From Ktedonobacter racemifer DSM 44963 (GTDB lineage Bacteria; Chloroflexota; Ktedonobacteria; Ktedonobacterales; Ktedonobacteraceae): 64,000 bases of DNA. The notes below the pieces were generated by a model, which ran no database searches, was not told the DNA's origin, and saw nothing but the letters and a program-made list of their open reading frames with translations. The DNA lies in assembly GCF_000178855.1 (NCBI RefSeq), contig NZ_ADVG01000005.1:930001-994000 (forward strand). Direction: 5' to 3'. Both the position numbers and the translations under genes were made by a program. Numbering within the stretch: position 1 is the first letter of the stretch; each line of letters starts with the position of its first letter. Positions 33,343 to 42,048 of the stretch are shown one piece after another.

Positions 33343-34290
33343 ATGTATGTGATACATCACCAGCAGATCGAACGCGAAGCTCAGCGGGCGCAAGCCAATC
33401 GCGAGGAACTGGTTGAACGGATCGGGTGGGCCATCCGCAAAGATGGGGTGACCCAGCCACTCCAAGGGCTTCACCTGTCCCGCCGCTCCGTGCCCCTAGT
33501 GCCGGTTCACAGCGTGGTCGAGCCATCCTTGTGTGTCATTGCCCAGGGCAGCAAGGAGGTCCTTCTGGGTAACAGTCGCTACCGGTACGACCCCTCACAG
33601 TATCTGCTCGCCACTGTCGAGTTGCCTCGCGTCAGTCAGGTTCTCGAAGCGTCGAAGGAGCGGCCCTACCTCGGTCTCCGCCTGGAACTGGACCCCACCC
33701 TCGTCAGTTCGGTCATGGTTGAGGCCGGTCACGCTTCTTCTCCAGGCCGTGCAGATGCGAGAGCCATCGCTGTCAGCCCTTTGGATGGAAACCTGCTGGA
33801 CGCCTTCGTGCGGCTCACGAGGCTCCTGGATGCTCCTGCCGAAGCGCGGGTCCTCCTGCCACTGATCACGCGGGAAATTATGTACTGGCTCCTGATGGGA
33901 GAGCAGGGTGGTCGACTCCGTTATCTTGCTATCCAAGGGGGCTACACTCCCCACATCGCAAGAGCGGTTAAGCGACTCCGCCAGGACTTCGACCAGCCAC
34001 TTCACGTCGAGCAGATCGCACAAGAGCTCGGCATGAGCGTCTCGGGGCTGCACTCCCACTTCAAGGCCGTCACAGCGATGAGTCCCATGCAATTCCAGAA
34101 GCGACTGCGGCTGCAGGAGGCCCGCCGTCTGATGCTGAACGAAGACCTCGACGCGGCGAGTGCTGCCTATCGCGTGGGGTACAACGACGCCTCCCACTTC
34201 AATCGGGAATACAAAAGCCTCTTCGGCGTCCCACCGATGCGCGACGTGCAACGGCTGAGGGAAGCCGCCAGGGAAAGCGCTGGTGCGTGA
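33343..34290 (+). CDS. AraC family transcriptional regulator (AraC_N type)
   Basis: 315 residues. The AGGAGG at 33330 lies 8 bases before the ATG at 33343, which decides the start over the GTG at 33328. N-terminal AraC_N domain (SVVEPSLCVIAQGSKEVLLG, YDPSQYLLATVELPRVSQVL) and C-terminal double HTH (EQIAQELGMSVSGLHSHFKA, AAYRVGYNDASHFNREYKSL, FGVPP). In this family the regulators commonly sit opposite aldo/keto reductases and control them. Divergent from cupin-AKR-SDR across a 162-base gap. Confidence 0.9.
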   Translation: MYVIHHQQIEREAQRAQANREELVERIGWAIRKDGVTQPLQGLHLSRRSVPLVPVHSVVEPSLCVIAQGSKEVLLGNSRYRYDPSQYLLATVELPRVSQVLEASKERPYLGLRLELDPTLVSSVMVEAGHASSPGRADARAIAVSPLDGNLLDAFVRLTRLLDAPAEARVLLPLITREIMYWLLMGEQGGRLRYLAIQGGYTPHIARAVKRLRQDFDQPLHVEQIAQELGMSVSGLHSHFKAVTAMSPMQFQKRLRLQEARRLMLNEDLDAASAAYRVGYNDASHFNREYKSLFGVPPMRDVQRLREAARESAGA

Positions 34291-34328
34291 GCCAGAAGGC
34301 ACATCCGGCACATCTGCCTCACGTACCA

Positions 34329-35010
34329 TAACCATGGCCCACCTTTTGGAGGGAGTAAACTCGAAAGAGAGAGCTTCCCAAAGGAGCGTGAGCATCATGG
34401 CAAAAGAGCAAAAAAAGTATCCGAAAGAATTTAAGGTGGAAGCGGTCCACCTGGTCCAAGCAGGTCAGAAGTCACAGGCGCAAATTGCCCGCGACTTGGG
34501 TGTGGCGGACAGCACCCTCTCCACCTGGCGCAAGGAGTTGGAAGAACACGGCCCCAACGCCTTTCCTGCAGTGGACATCAGATACCACGGCCCCAAACGA
34601 AAATGAGCACCTGGTCACGCTCGCGTTGCACATGGCGCTGACTCGCCGACATCCGCAACCTGGTCTGCTTCACCATTCTGACCGAGGCAGCGAATACAGC
34701 AGTCAGGGCTACCAGGCATTGCTTGCGGCCCAGGGCATTGAGGTGAGCATGAGCCCCACAGCCAATTGCTACGATAACGCGGCCATGGAGTCCTTCTTCG
34801 ACACACTCAAGAGTGAATGCGTGAATTGTACCCACTTCGCCACTCAAGAGCAGGCCAGAGTCACCATTTTCGAATACCTGGAGTGCTTTTACAACCCAAT
34901 ACGTCTGCATTCCACGTTACGGTACGTGAGTCCGCTTGTCTATGAACAAGCCTTTACACCATCGTTGAGATAACCCACTTCAGGATCTCCACAAATCTGG
35001 GTGACGCTCA
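34329..35010 (+). mobile_element. IS3 deletion derivative (second copy)
   Basis: Same family as the element at 2787-4058, inverted relative to it. Left end CCATGGCCCACCTTT, right end GGGTGACGCTCA; the left terminal bases are changed (TAACC for TGACC) and one G is missing. OrfA starts normally (MAKEQKKYPKEF) but is joined, after GTGGACATCAGA, to the second half of orfB (NENEHLVTLALH to FTPSLR). About 590 bases are gone, including the first catalytic Asp. Immobile by itself. Confidence 0.85.
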
Positions 35011-35091
35011 AGTTTCTACAGGCAAGCAGCAAGGAATCAACCTACAAAACCAGCACAGCCACCCACGGCCACAACGTCCTCAGCACCAGAC

Positions 35092-35469
35092 TTATGCCAG
35101 GGGGTGATGAATGGCCAGCAGGACAACCCCCAGTAAGAGCAAGACCGCCGCTGGAGCTATATGGGAGATCGCGTCCTTCCTACGAATATGCGTCAGGACC
35201 GCACTCAACATGACACAGACCAGGAGCGCTGCGCCCAATGTCGCCATAATAGGCACCCAGATGCCCACAATCAAGCCCAGGGTCGCCACAATTTCAAGCG
35301 CACCGGTCAGGACCAAGAACCAGACAGGAAAATGGTTCTTCTGAAAGCTCTCCACCATCTGCTTACTACGCGTCACCTTCGGGTAGCCAGACGCGAAGAA
35401 TGCCAGCCCCAATAATACCTGCAAAACAAGTGCAACCCAGTACACACATATTCGCCCTTCTACGGGCAC
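35092..35469 (-). CDS. DoxX-family membrane protein
   Basis: About 118-125 residues; a GTG at 35469 or a better-spaced GTG at 35445 (GAAGGG upstream) may start it. Four membrane helices: VALVLQVLLGLAFFASGYPK, WFLVLTGALEIVATLGLIVG, ATLGAALLVCVMLSAVLTHI and IAPAAVLLLLGVVLLAIHHP. DoxX-like proteins act in membrane redox or stress functions. It is controlled from the operator region upstream, shared with a TetR remnant. Confidence 0.8.
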   Translation of the reverse strand: MPVEGRICVYWVALVLQVLLGLAFFASGYPKVTRSKQMVESFQKNHFPVWFLVLTGALEIVATLGLIVGIWVPIMATLGAALLVCVMLSAVLTHIRRKDAISHIAPAAVLLLLGVVLLAIHHPLA

Positions 35470-35491
35470 TCAAGCCCGACTCTCTCCATTT

Positions 35492-35559
35492 GTCAACACC
35501 TGTTGACTTACTAAAAACACTATAAACCACCTCATCTGCTTATGTCAACATCTGTTGAC
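35492..35559 (-). promoter_or_regulatory. doxX promoter with two identical-class TetR operators
   Basis: GTCAACACCTGTTGAC (35492-35507) and GTCAACATCTGTTGAC (35544-35559) are 16-base palindromes differing only in the 2-base centre, 52 bases centre to centre (about five helical turns). On the minus strand TTGACA (35543-35548) and TATAGT (35519-35524), 18 bases apart, form a good sigma-70-type promoter whose -35 lies in one operator; the second operator is downstream of the -10. Binding would block doxX transcription. Confidence 0.8.
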
Positions 35560-35569
35560 TATGGTATGA

Positions 35570-35827
35570 TTGATGATGAGAAACGAACAATTCCTGCGGC
35601 CTATCGAGGAGCAGGTTGGCGGTCCCGATGGGCATCTACGCGCCGAACTGGCCTTGTCACAACTCATTGGCGTCAATATTATGAGTAGTTTGCTACACAC
35701 CGAGGCCCTGAGCGCGATCCCTGACGAGCAGCTCATCAAGATTGTCGGTTCCGTCTGCCAGCACTATCTCAGCGATGAACTTGAAGAGACGAGCACATCG
35801 AAAGAAGAGCCTATAGATATGCCCTGA
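35570..35827 (+). pseudogene. TetR regulator, C-terminal ligand domain only
   Basis: 85 residues: QFLRPIEEQVGGPDGHLRAE, LALSQLIGVNIMSSLLHTEA, LSAIPDEQLIKIVGSVCQHY. This is the end of a TetR-family protein (LAxxQLxGxxxxRxxL, then LPDEELV.. pattern). The N-terminal HTH is absent: the 60 bases upstream are operator and promoter DNA. The start lies 11 bases after the second operator. Either a deletion removed the HTH, or an HTH-less product is made. Confidence 0.7.
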
Positions 35828-36128
35828 AAGAGCATGATAGTCGAAACATCACCGTACATCCGAGCTACTGTGTACGAGCCAGTTCCACCCAGGCCCAGCG
35901 CTCTTCCCTCTCTTGCGCCTGTCGCTGTTTCGCCCTCTGCGTTTGAAAGGAGAAGGAGAGGAAACTCCCCAGGAGTCCGTGAGCTAAAGCACTCTCTCAA
36001 GACGCTCGATAGTTATGGTCAAGGAGGGTGTGGAAAGCGTTAACGACCGTTATTTTCCATGTGTTTTGGAACGTCTTATTCGAAAGAGGACATTCCTTTC
36101 CCCGCTGTCGTCGCTGCGTGTAGGGAAG

Positions 36129-37364
36129 CTAGATGCTCCTAGCTTTCGCGACCCCATCGACTTTGATCAGCAGATGCTCTGGACCTCGCAGGGAGGGACT
36201 CGGACGGTAGGGTGGGGGGTCCACGACCAGACGCGGCTTCTCCAGCCGCCGCACGAGTTCAGTCAAAGCGATCTGGGTCTCTATGCGTGCCAGCGGCGCT
36301 CCAAAGCAAATATGGATGCCACTGCCAAACCCCAGGTGTTCATTATCGCGCCGCTCGGGATCAAAGCGATCTGGATCCGGGAACCGCGCCGGGTCACGGT
36401 TGCCCGCGGCCAGGGCCAGCGTGACCCGCACCCCTTTGGGAATCGTCGTCCCAGCCAGAGCAATCTCGTCCAGGGTGGTCCGACTGACTAAGAACTGGAC
36501 TGGCGGCTCATAGCGCAGGAGTTCCTCCACGGTGGCCGGGATCAGGTCCGGGGCGTCACGCAGGCGGTCAAACATCGTCGGATGCCGCAGCAGCGTGAGC
36601 ATCCCATTGCCAAGCAGATTCACGGTGGTCTCATGACCGGCGACCAGTAGCAGCGCGGCGGTCGCCACGAGGTAGGAGTCTGCCATCCGCCCTTCAGGGC
36701 CGGTATCGGTCGCCATCCTGGAGAGCATATCGTCACCCGGAAGCTCGCGGTGACGCTCGACCAGCTCGGCCATATACTGGTTCAGATCGCTCTGGGCCTG
36801 TTCCAGCTGTCGGCGTTGCTCTTTGCTCGATCCTGACGCATTTGCCACGATTGCCTCGGCCCACACGTGAAACTGGGGTTCATCTTCCCGTGGCACGCCC
36901 AGGATCCGACAAATCACCGTCACCGGCAGGGGATAGGCAAAGCGCTCAACGAAATCGATCTGGCGCTGGCCTCGCACTTGATCGAGGAGCATGGTGACGA
37001 TGCGTAGCATCTCGGGACGCAGTTGCTCCAGATACTCCGAGCGTTCTGGCGGACCAAAGTGGCACATCGCCAGACGACGCAGGCGGTCGTGCTCCGGGGG
37101 GTCCAAGTTGATAAACCGATACGGATCCATGGTGGTCCGTGGTCGTCCCCCGGTTTGTGCACAGTTTCTCAAATCGGAACTGATGCGCGGGTCATGCAGC
37201 AACGCCTCGATCTCGCGATAGGTACTCACGACATACGTCCCCCTCTCGTCGGGGCCATCTTCCTGCCAGCACACCGGTGTCTGGCGCAATTGGGCCCACA
37301 GCGGGTAGGGATTCGCACGATTGGCAGCGTCGTAGATCTCTCGTAGGATGGTCTCCTGGGACAT
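36129..37364 (-). CDS. Cytochrome P450
   Basis: 411 residues, soluble bacterial type. I-helix oxygen-binding motif VAGHETTVNLL (~243), K-helix ExxR in VEELLRYEPPVQFL, and heme loop FGSGIHICFGAPLAR with the Cys ligand at ~355. YPLPVTVICRILGVP and DPPEHDRLRRL are the usual N-half motifs. The substrate is not predictable. It follows ferredoxin and ferredoxin reductase genes on the same strand (43-base gap), so its redox partners are encoded alongside it. Confidence 0.95.
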   Translation of the reverse strand: MSQETILREIYDAANRANPYPLWAQLRQTPVCWQEDGPDERGTYVVSTYREIEALLHDPRISSDLRNCAQTGGRPRTTMDPYRFINLDPPEHDRLRRLAMCHFGPPERSEYLEQLRPEMLRIVTMLLDQVRGQRQIDFVERFAYPLPVTVICRILGVPREDEPQFHVWAEAIVANASGSSKEQRRQLEQAQSDLNQYMAELVERHRELPGDDMLSRMATDTGPEGRMADSYLVATAALLLVAGHETTVNLLGNGMLTLLRHPTMFDRLRDAPDLIPATVEELLRYEPPVQFLVSRTTLDEIALAGTTIPKGVRVTLALAAGNRDPARFPDPDRFDPERRDNEHLGFGSGIHICFGAPLARIETQIALTELVRRLEKPRLVVDPPPYRPSPSLRGPEHLLIKVDGVAKARSI

Positions 37365-37407
37365 GGTTGCTCTCTCTCCTTCCTACGCACTCGTGTGCGT
37401 CTGCTGT

Positions 37408-38808
37408 TCATGGGGAGCGGTGCCGGTAAACCCACTGCACCCGCCGTTCATTGGGATCGTACCCGGTCAAGATCACCGTCGCATCATGGGTCGGGACCCG
37501 CGGATCGGGAAAGGCAGCTGGGACCGGGCAGCTTAGCGCGGGCAGTTCAACGCCGGGCATCTTGGGGGGGAACGGAGCGGCTTGCTCGATCAAGCGCTGA
37601 TAAAACTCGACCCACTTGGCGTGATTGAACGTCACGGCAGCGACCAGTTGCCCCGCTTTTCCATAGGCGGCGACAAAGCTGGCTGAGGCCAGATCCCCCT
37701 GCGTGATCACTACTTCCTCGGCAGCCGAGGGGACCCCCACCGACTTGATGTTAACCCCAAACTGGCTGGACCAGAAGGCCGGAACGGCCACGTGCGGGCG
37801 GCGAGCAGTGGGGGCACAGACCATATTATGCGCGGCGACGGTGGCCTGCTCGACCGCATTGCCCCAATGTTCCAGTGACAAGAACTGGTAGTGGTAGAGG
37901 GGATGGGGGAATCGCGCGACATCGCCAGCGACAAAGATATCATCGGTGACAATGGCATTGATATCATAGGCACGGCACCCAGCGTCACAGCCCACCCCAA
38001 ACGTCCCTGCGGCGAGCCCGGAATCACGCAGCCATTCCGTATTGCGGATCGCCCCTAGGGCAACCACTGCCACCTCAGTGTCGAGGGTGCTGCCATCTGA
38101 GAGATGAGCGCGGCGCACCCGTCCCTGCGTATCTCCCGAAAGACCGGTGACGGTCACCTGACAGCGCAGATCCACCCCGTGCTGGCGCTGCAATGTGGCA
38201 ACACGCTCGGCAATCACGCCCCCAAGCGCTCCCACCAGCGGAGCGGCCCCACGTTCGACCACCGTGACCGGCAGACCCAGCTCGCAGCAGGCGGAGGCAA
38301 TCTCCGACCCGGTGAACCCACCCCCGACCACGAGCACCCGACGTGGTTTGGCGGCCAGGCGCTGCGCTAGGCGCTGAGCATCATCGCGTCCGCGCAAGGT
38401 GAAGACGCCCTCAAGCTTCGCCTCAGCCTGGTTGGCCCAGGGTCGTGCCCGCGTGCCAGTGGCGATGAGGAGACGGTCAAACTCGACTGTGTGTCCATCA
38501 GCTAGGCGGACCTGTTTGGCAGGCAGATCCAGACCCACAGCCGCCACGCCCAGCCGCCACTCGACATCGACCACGGTCTCGCGCCGAGGCAACCTGGTAT
38601 GCGCTGCCGGTACCCAGCCCGTCAGCACGGCCTTGGAGAGCGGAGGACGATCATAGGGAAGATACGGCTCATCGCCAATGAGGGTCAGGAGTCCGGTAAA
38701 GCCCTCAGCGCGCAGGGTTTCCGCTGCACGGAGTCCGGCGAGCGAAGCGCCCACAATCACGATGCGACCGAGGTCTTGGATCGCTGCCCCCTTTCTCTGG
38801 CTACTCAT
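37408..38808 (-). CDS. FAD-dependent ferredoxin reductase (P450 redox partner)
   Basis: About 466 residues from the ATG at 38808, which overlaps the ferredoxin stop by 8 bases. FAD motif RIVIVGASLAGLRAAETLRA, then YDRPPLSKAVLTG, NAD(P)H motif VLVVGGGFTGSEIASACCEL, GD motif ITDDIFVAGDVARFPHPLY and LEHWGNAVEQA. Typical of pyridine-nucleotide reductases of three-component systems (BphA4/PuxA type), with a ~60-residue longer C-terminus. It passes electrons from NAD(P)H to the ferredoxin. Confidence 0.93.
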   Translation of the reverse strand: MSSQRKGAAIQDLGRIVIVGASLAGLRAAETLRAEGFTGLLTLIGDEPYLPYDRPPLSKAVLTGWVPAAHTRLPRRETVVDVEWRLGVAAVGLDLPAKQVRLADGHTVEFDRLLIATGTRARPWANQAEAKLEGVFTLRGRDDAQRLAQRLAAKPRRVLVVGGGFTGSEIASACCELGLPVTVVERGAAPLVGALGGVIAERVATLQRQHGVDLRCQVTVTGLSGDTQGRVRRAHLSDGSTLDTEVAVVALGAIRNTEWLRDSGLAAGTFGVGCDAGCRAYDINAIVTDDIFVAGDVARFPHPLYHYQFLSLEHWGNAVEQATVAAHNMVCAPTARRPHVAVPAFWSSQFGVNIKSVGVPSAAEEVVITQGDLASASFVAAYGKAGQLVAAVTFNHAKWVEFYQRLIEQAAPFPPKMPGVELPALSCPVPAAFPDPRVPTHDATVILTGYDPNERRVQWVYRHRSP

Positions 38809-39079
38809 ACGGCACTGGCTTCCTGATCTGCGGTTCGCTGCCGTCTCGCCATTCGACGAAGATGGCCTGAACGGGACACGCCGCTGCCGCGCGCAGCACT
38901 TGCTCACGCTGCGAGGCGTCTGGCGCTGGATCGTACCAGAGCGCTTCCTCCCCATGCAGCTTGAAGACGCTGGGGGCAAAAAAACAACACTGGGCATAGG
39001 CCTGGCACCGGTTGAGATCAACCACCACCTGGATGGGGCCTGACGGTGCAGGAGGTGGTGGAAGGTGTGCGTGTGTCAT
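38801..39079 (-). CDS. Small [3Fe-4S]-type ferredoxin
   Basis: 92 residues. VVDLNRCQAYAQCCFFAPSV and AAAACPVQAIFVEW give a CxxxxxC...CP ligand set, as in single-cluster ferredoxins that serve actinobacterial and Chloroflexota P450s. An extra Cys follows the second ligand. First gene of the ferredoxin, reductase, P450 operon; AAGGAAGAG precedes the ATG. It carries electrons from the reductase to the P450. Confidence 0.9.
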   Translation of the reverse strand: MTHAHLPPPPAPSGPIQVVVDLNRCQAYAQCCFFAPSVFKLHGEEALWYDPAPDASQREQVLRAAAACPVQAIFVEWRDGSEPQIRKPVPYE

Positions 39080-39274
39080 CGGCTCTTCCTTTATGTGTTC
39101 GTGAGTTTCCTGTGGGACACGGCCTCCAGACGTCCTGGGTCTCGCGCACGAAGGGAAAAAGTATGATCACGCAGACCGGAAAGGTCGCCTGAATGACACT
39201 CTTGTTGAGCATTTCACAAGTGCAACGATTACTACTACGAGCATAGCGGATGAGAGCAAGAGGCTCACTGCAGC

Positions 39275-39934
39275 GTGGCCTGGCTGGGAAGGAAGCAGTG
39301 GCCAATGTCTTTCAGGATCTCCTCAAACTGGGACTCTCGGTGCGCAAAATCGCCACCCTCCTTTCTCAATCAAGCTGGACAGCCTCTCACTTCAACATCT
39401 TACGCAAGCTCCCAATTGCTTTCTCTGGGCACGCAAAAGTGCGCGCAACAAACGCAGCAGAAGCTCACCACGCTGCAATCCTACGAAATGACGCGGCGCA
39501 CGATACGCGAAATAACCAGCCCCAATCGTTCTTCAACCCAGGTCATTCATAGCCTTCCAACTGGCGAGTCTCTTATCGCCGTCTCCATACAGGGCCACGG
39601 CAAGCAGGCAACAGTCACACTCCTCGTCGTGATCAATGGTCCCGTCGTCACGCAAAGCACACGTACCATACAACTACAACAGGTCATTTCTACATTATGG
39701 AATTACTGGCAGCCCGCGGGCTTTTACTTCATCTTCTTATCTACCGCCCTGGGCACAAGCGCCGACATGCTTATCTCGCATAATCTTACCCGTCGCTTGC
39801 GTCGTATCGCTCAGGCAACAAAAGAGTGGAGCTGGGGAGAATTTCAGATGACCATCCATGATCACGCTCGCGATGAGGTAGGCAATATTGAGGTGGTGGG
39901 GAGGCAGGTTCGGGCGAGGAGGCTATTCAATTGA
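39275..39934 (+). pseudogene. Sensor histidine kinase, N-terminal remnant
   Basis: The readable part begins near 39430 and gives a sensor domain (SLPTGESLIAVSIQGHGKQA, TRTIQLQQVISTLWNYWQPA), a membrane helix (GFYFIFLSTALGTSADMLIS) and a HAMP linker (LTRRLRRIAQATKEWSWGEF, then HARDEVGNIE). It then stops; the DHp and ATPase domains of a LiaS/NarX-like kinase are absent. No convincing start, so a broken gene. Confidence 0.6.
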
Positions 39935-39978
39935 TCAGAGAGCTGGCACCGTCCGAAGACATCAGACCCTGTCCCGCA

Positions 39979-40025
39979 ATACAAAGTGCAGGGGGTCGTT
40001 AGGAGCGGCCCTCTGCACTTTGTAT
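39979..40025. terminator. Hairpin, 13-bp perfect stem
   Basis: ATACAAAGTGCAG and CTGCACTTTGTAT pair perfectly around a 21-base loop. Lies between the kinase remnant and the alpha/beta hydrolase. The CCCTCTGCACT in its right arm recurs in the hairpin at 43091-43120. Confidence 0.6.
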
Positions 40026-40226
40026 AGAGTAGATCAATTGCGATTGCAGCTCAAGTATATATTGAAAAATGGATGCAGATACAGTTATGGCGAGAAGAAA
40101 AAGCGGCGAAGAAAGTCTCTTCAGAAGACGCTCTGATAGCGAGGTGTCAACGCTGCTGTACCACAATGCCGCAGTCAAATCGCAACAGTGTGGCATTAGT
40201 TGTCCCTGAAAGGAGCAGAGTATACC

Positions 40227-41048
40227 ATGGGCACGATCACCGTAAAAGACGGCACAACAATCTATTACAAGGATTGGGGATCGGGACCCCCTGTTGTCTT
40301 CAGCCATGGCTGGCCACTGAACGCCGACGCCTGGGACGATCAACTGCTCTTTATCGCCTCCAACGGCTATCGCGTAATTGCTCATGATCGTCGAGGCCAT
40401 GGTCGATCCAGTCAGCCCTGGAAGGGCAATGACATGGACACATACGCCGATGATCTCGCAGCGCTCATTGAAACGCTTGACCTCTCCAGCGTTACGCTGG
40501 TTGGTCATTCGACTGGTGGAGGAGAGGTGACTCGCTACATTGGTCGTCATGGAACCTCGCGAGTCGCCAGGGTCGTGCTCGTAGACGCAATACCTCCACT
40601 CATGCTCAAAACAGCAACCAATCCGGGTGGGCTGCCTATTGAGGTCTTTGACCAGATCCGCGCTGGCGTCCTTCAGGATCGCTCACAATTCTACAAGGAT
40701 CTCAGTGCCTCCTTCTACGGTGCGAACAGACCAGGCTCCCAGGTATCTCAAGGCATTCGAGATATGTTCTGGTTATGGTCAATGCAGGCTGGCCTCAAAG
40801 GTGCCTATGACTGCATCAAAGTTTTCTCCGAGACAGACCTCACAGAAGACCTCAAGCGCTTCGACGTTCCAACGCTGATCATTCACGGTGACGACGATCA
40901 GATTGTGCCCATTGACGACTCGGCTCGGCTCTCCTCGAAGATCGTCAAAGATGCTACCCTGAAGATCTATCCAGGAGCCCCCCATGGCCTCCCCAACACA
41001 CATAAGGAGCAACTCAATACTGACCTACTCTCCTTCCTCAAGTCCTAG
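40227..41048 (+). CDS. Alpha/beta hydrolase, non-heme chloroperoxidase/esterase type
   Basis: 273 residues from the ATG at 40227 (AAAGGAG upstream). Oxyanion HGWPL, nucleophile elbow LVGHSTGGGEVTRYIGRHG (Ser), acid in IIHGDDDQIVPID and His in YPGAPHGLPNTHKEQLN. HDRRGHGRSSQP is the characteristic motif of the cofactor-free haloperoxidase/arylesterase group. Probably a cytosolic esterase or perhydrolase. A second hydrolase of another type follows after 89 bases. Confidence 0.92.
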   Translation: MGTITVKDGTTIYYKDWGSGPPVVFSHGWPLNADAWDDQLLFIASNGYRVIAHDRRGHGRSSQPWKGNDMDTYADDLAALIETLDLSSVTLVGHSTGGGEVTRYIGRHGTSRVARVVLVDAIPPLMLKTATNPGGLPIEVFDQIRAGVLQDRSQFYKDLSASFYGANRPGSQVSQGIRDMFWLWSMQAGLKGAYDCIKVFSETDLTEDLKRFDVPTLIIHGDDDQIVPIDDSARLSSKIVKDATLKIYPGAPHGLPNTHKEQLNTDLLSFLKS

Positions 41049-41137
41049 ATATAGAGGGACGACAGCTTCCACCTGGACAAAAGGATACCTGAGGTAACAC
41101 TCTTTTTCTGCTTACCATCTATGAAAGGGATACATCG

Positions 41138-42004
41138 ATGGCAACCATCTATTATCGAAACATACCAATTGATGGTGTCAAAGTATTTTATCGTGAAGCA
41201 GGAACACAACATGCACAAACAATTATTTTGCTGCATGGATTTCCTTCTTCCTCACACATGTTTCGCAACCTTCTTCCAACACTCGCCGAACATTTCCATG
41301 TCGTGGCACCAGATTATCCAGGATATGGATATAGCGAGTGTCCAAGTGTTGAGCAATTCACCTACACATTCGATCACCTGGAAGAGATCATAGAAAAGGT
41401 TGTAAGTGCGCTCAAGCTTCCCTTCTTCAGTATCTATGTCCAGGATTATGGTGCTCCCGTGGGATTTCGCCTGGCAGTGAAGCATCCAGAGATGATTGAG
41501 GGGATTATCAGTCAGAACGGCAATGCCTATCAAGAAGGGTTTACCTCCTTTTGGGACGCGGCGCGACCGTTCTGGTCCAATCGCAACGCTGAAACAGAGA
41601 AACCTATACGAAACTTGTTGACACAGGAGTCAACCATCTGGCAATATACCCATGGGGTGCGTCAGAAAGACCATATCAGCCCCGATGCCTGGACGCTTGA
41701 CCAGTTGGGACTCAATCGCCCAGGCAATGCAGAAATACAACTGGCCCTCTTTGAGGACTATCGTACCAATCCAGAGAGCTATCCACAATGGCATGAGTAC
41801 TTCCGGCGCTACCAACCACCACTGTTGGCCGTCTGGGGTAAGAATGATCCCATCTTTGGACCTGATGGCGCAGAGGCATTTAAACAAGATCTACCACAAA
41901 GTGAGGTAGATCTATTGGACACTGGTCACTTTGCGCTTGAAGAAGATGGAGATGTGATCGCTCAGCATATCATCCGCTTTCTCACGACAAGGAAACCAGC
42001 GTAA
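41138..42004 (+). CDS. Alpha/beta hydrolase, haloalkane dehalogenase/epoxide hydrolase-like
   Basis: 288 residues. HGFPSSSHMFR, then DYPGYGYSECP. The nucleophile elbow is IYVQDYGAPVGFRLA, with Asp instead of Ser, as in haloalkane dehalogenases and epoxide hydrolases. Acid region AVWGKNDPIFGPDGAEAF; catalytic His in LLDTGHFALEED. Substrate unknown; the Asp nucleophile argues for a dehalogenase- or epoxide hydrolase-type mechanism. AAGGG sits about 10 bases before the ATG. Confidence 0.88.
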   Translation: MATIYYRNIPIDGVKVFYREAGTQHAQTIILLHGFPSSSHMFRNLLPTLAEHFHVVAPDYPGYGYSECPSVEQFTYTFDHLEEIIEKVVSALKLPFFSIYVQDYGAPVGFRLAVKHPEMIEGIISQNGNAYQEGFTSFWDAARPFWSNRNAETEKPIRNLLTQESTIWQYTHGVRQKDHISPDAWTLDQLGLNRPGNAEIQLALFEDYRTNPESYPQWHEYFRRYQPPLLAVWGKNDPIFGPDGAEAFKQDLPQSEVDLLDTGHFALEEDGDVIAQHIIRFLTTRKPA

Positions 42005-42048
42005 GCTTCCGACTTTCCGTGCGTAGGGGAATAGCATCCTTCGATCTG

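Noticed and set aside
33595..34398. 267-codon minus-strand frame opposite the AraC gene
   Set aside because: Shadow; the AraC HTH motifs and ribosome site are on the plus strand.
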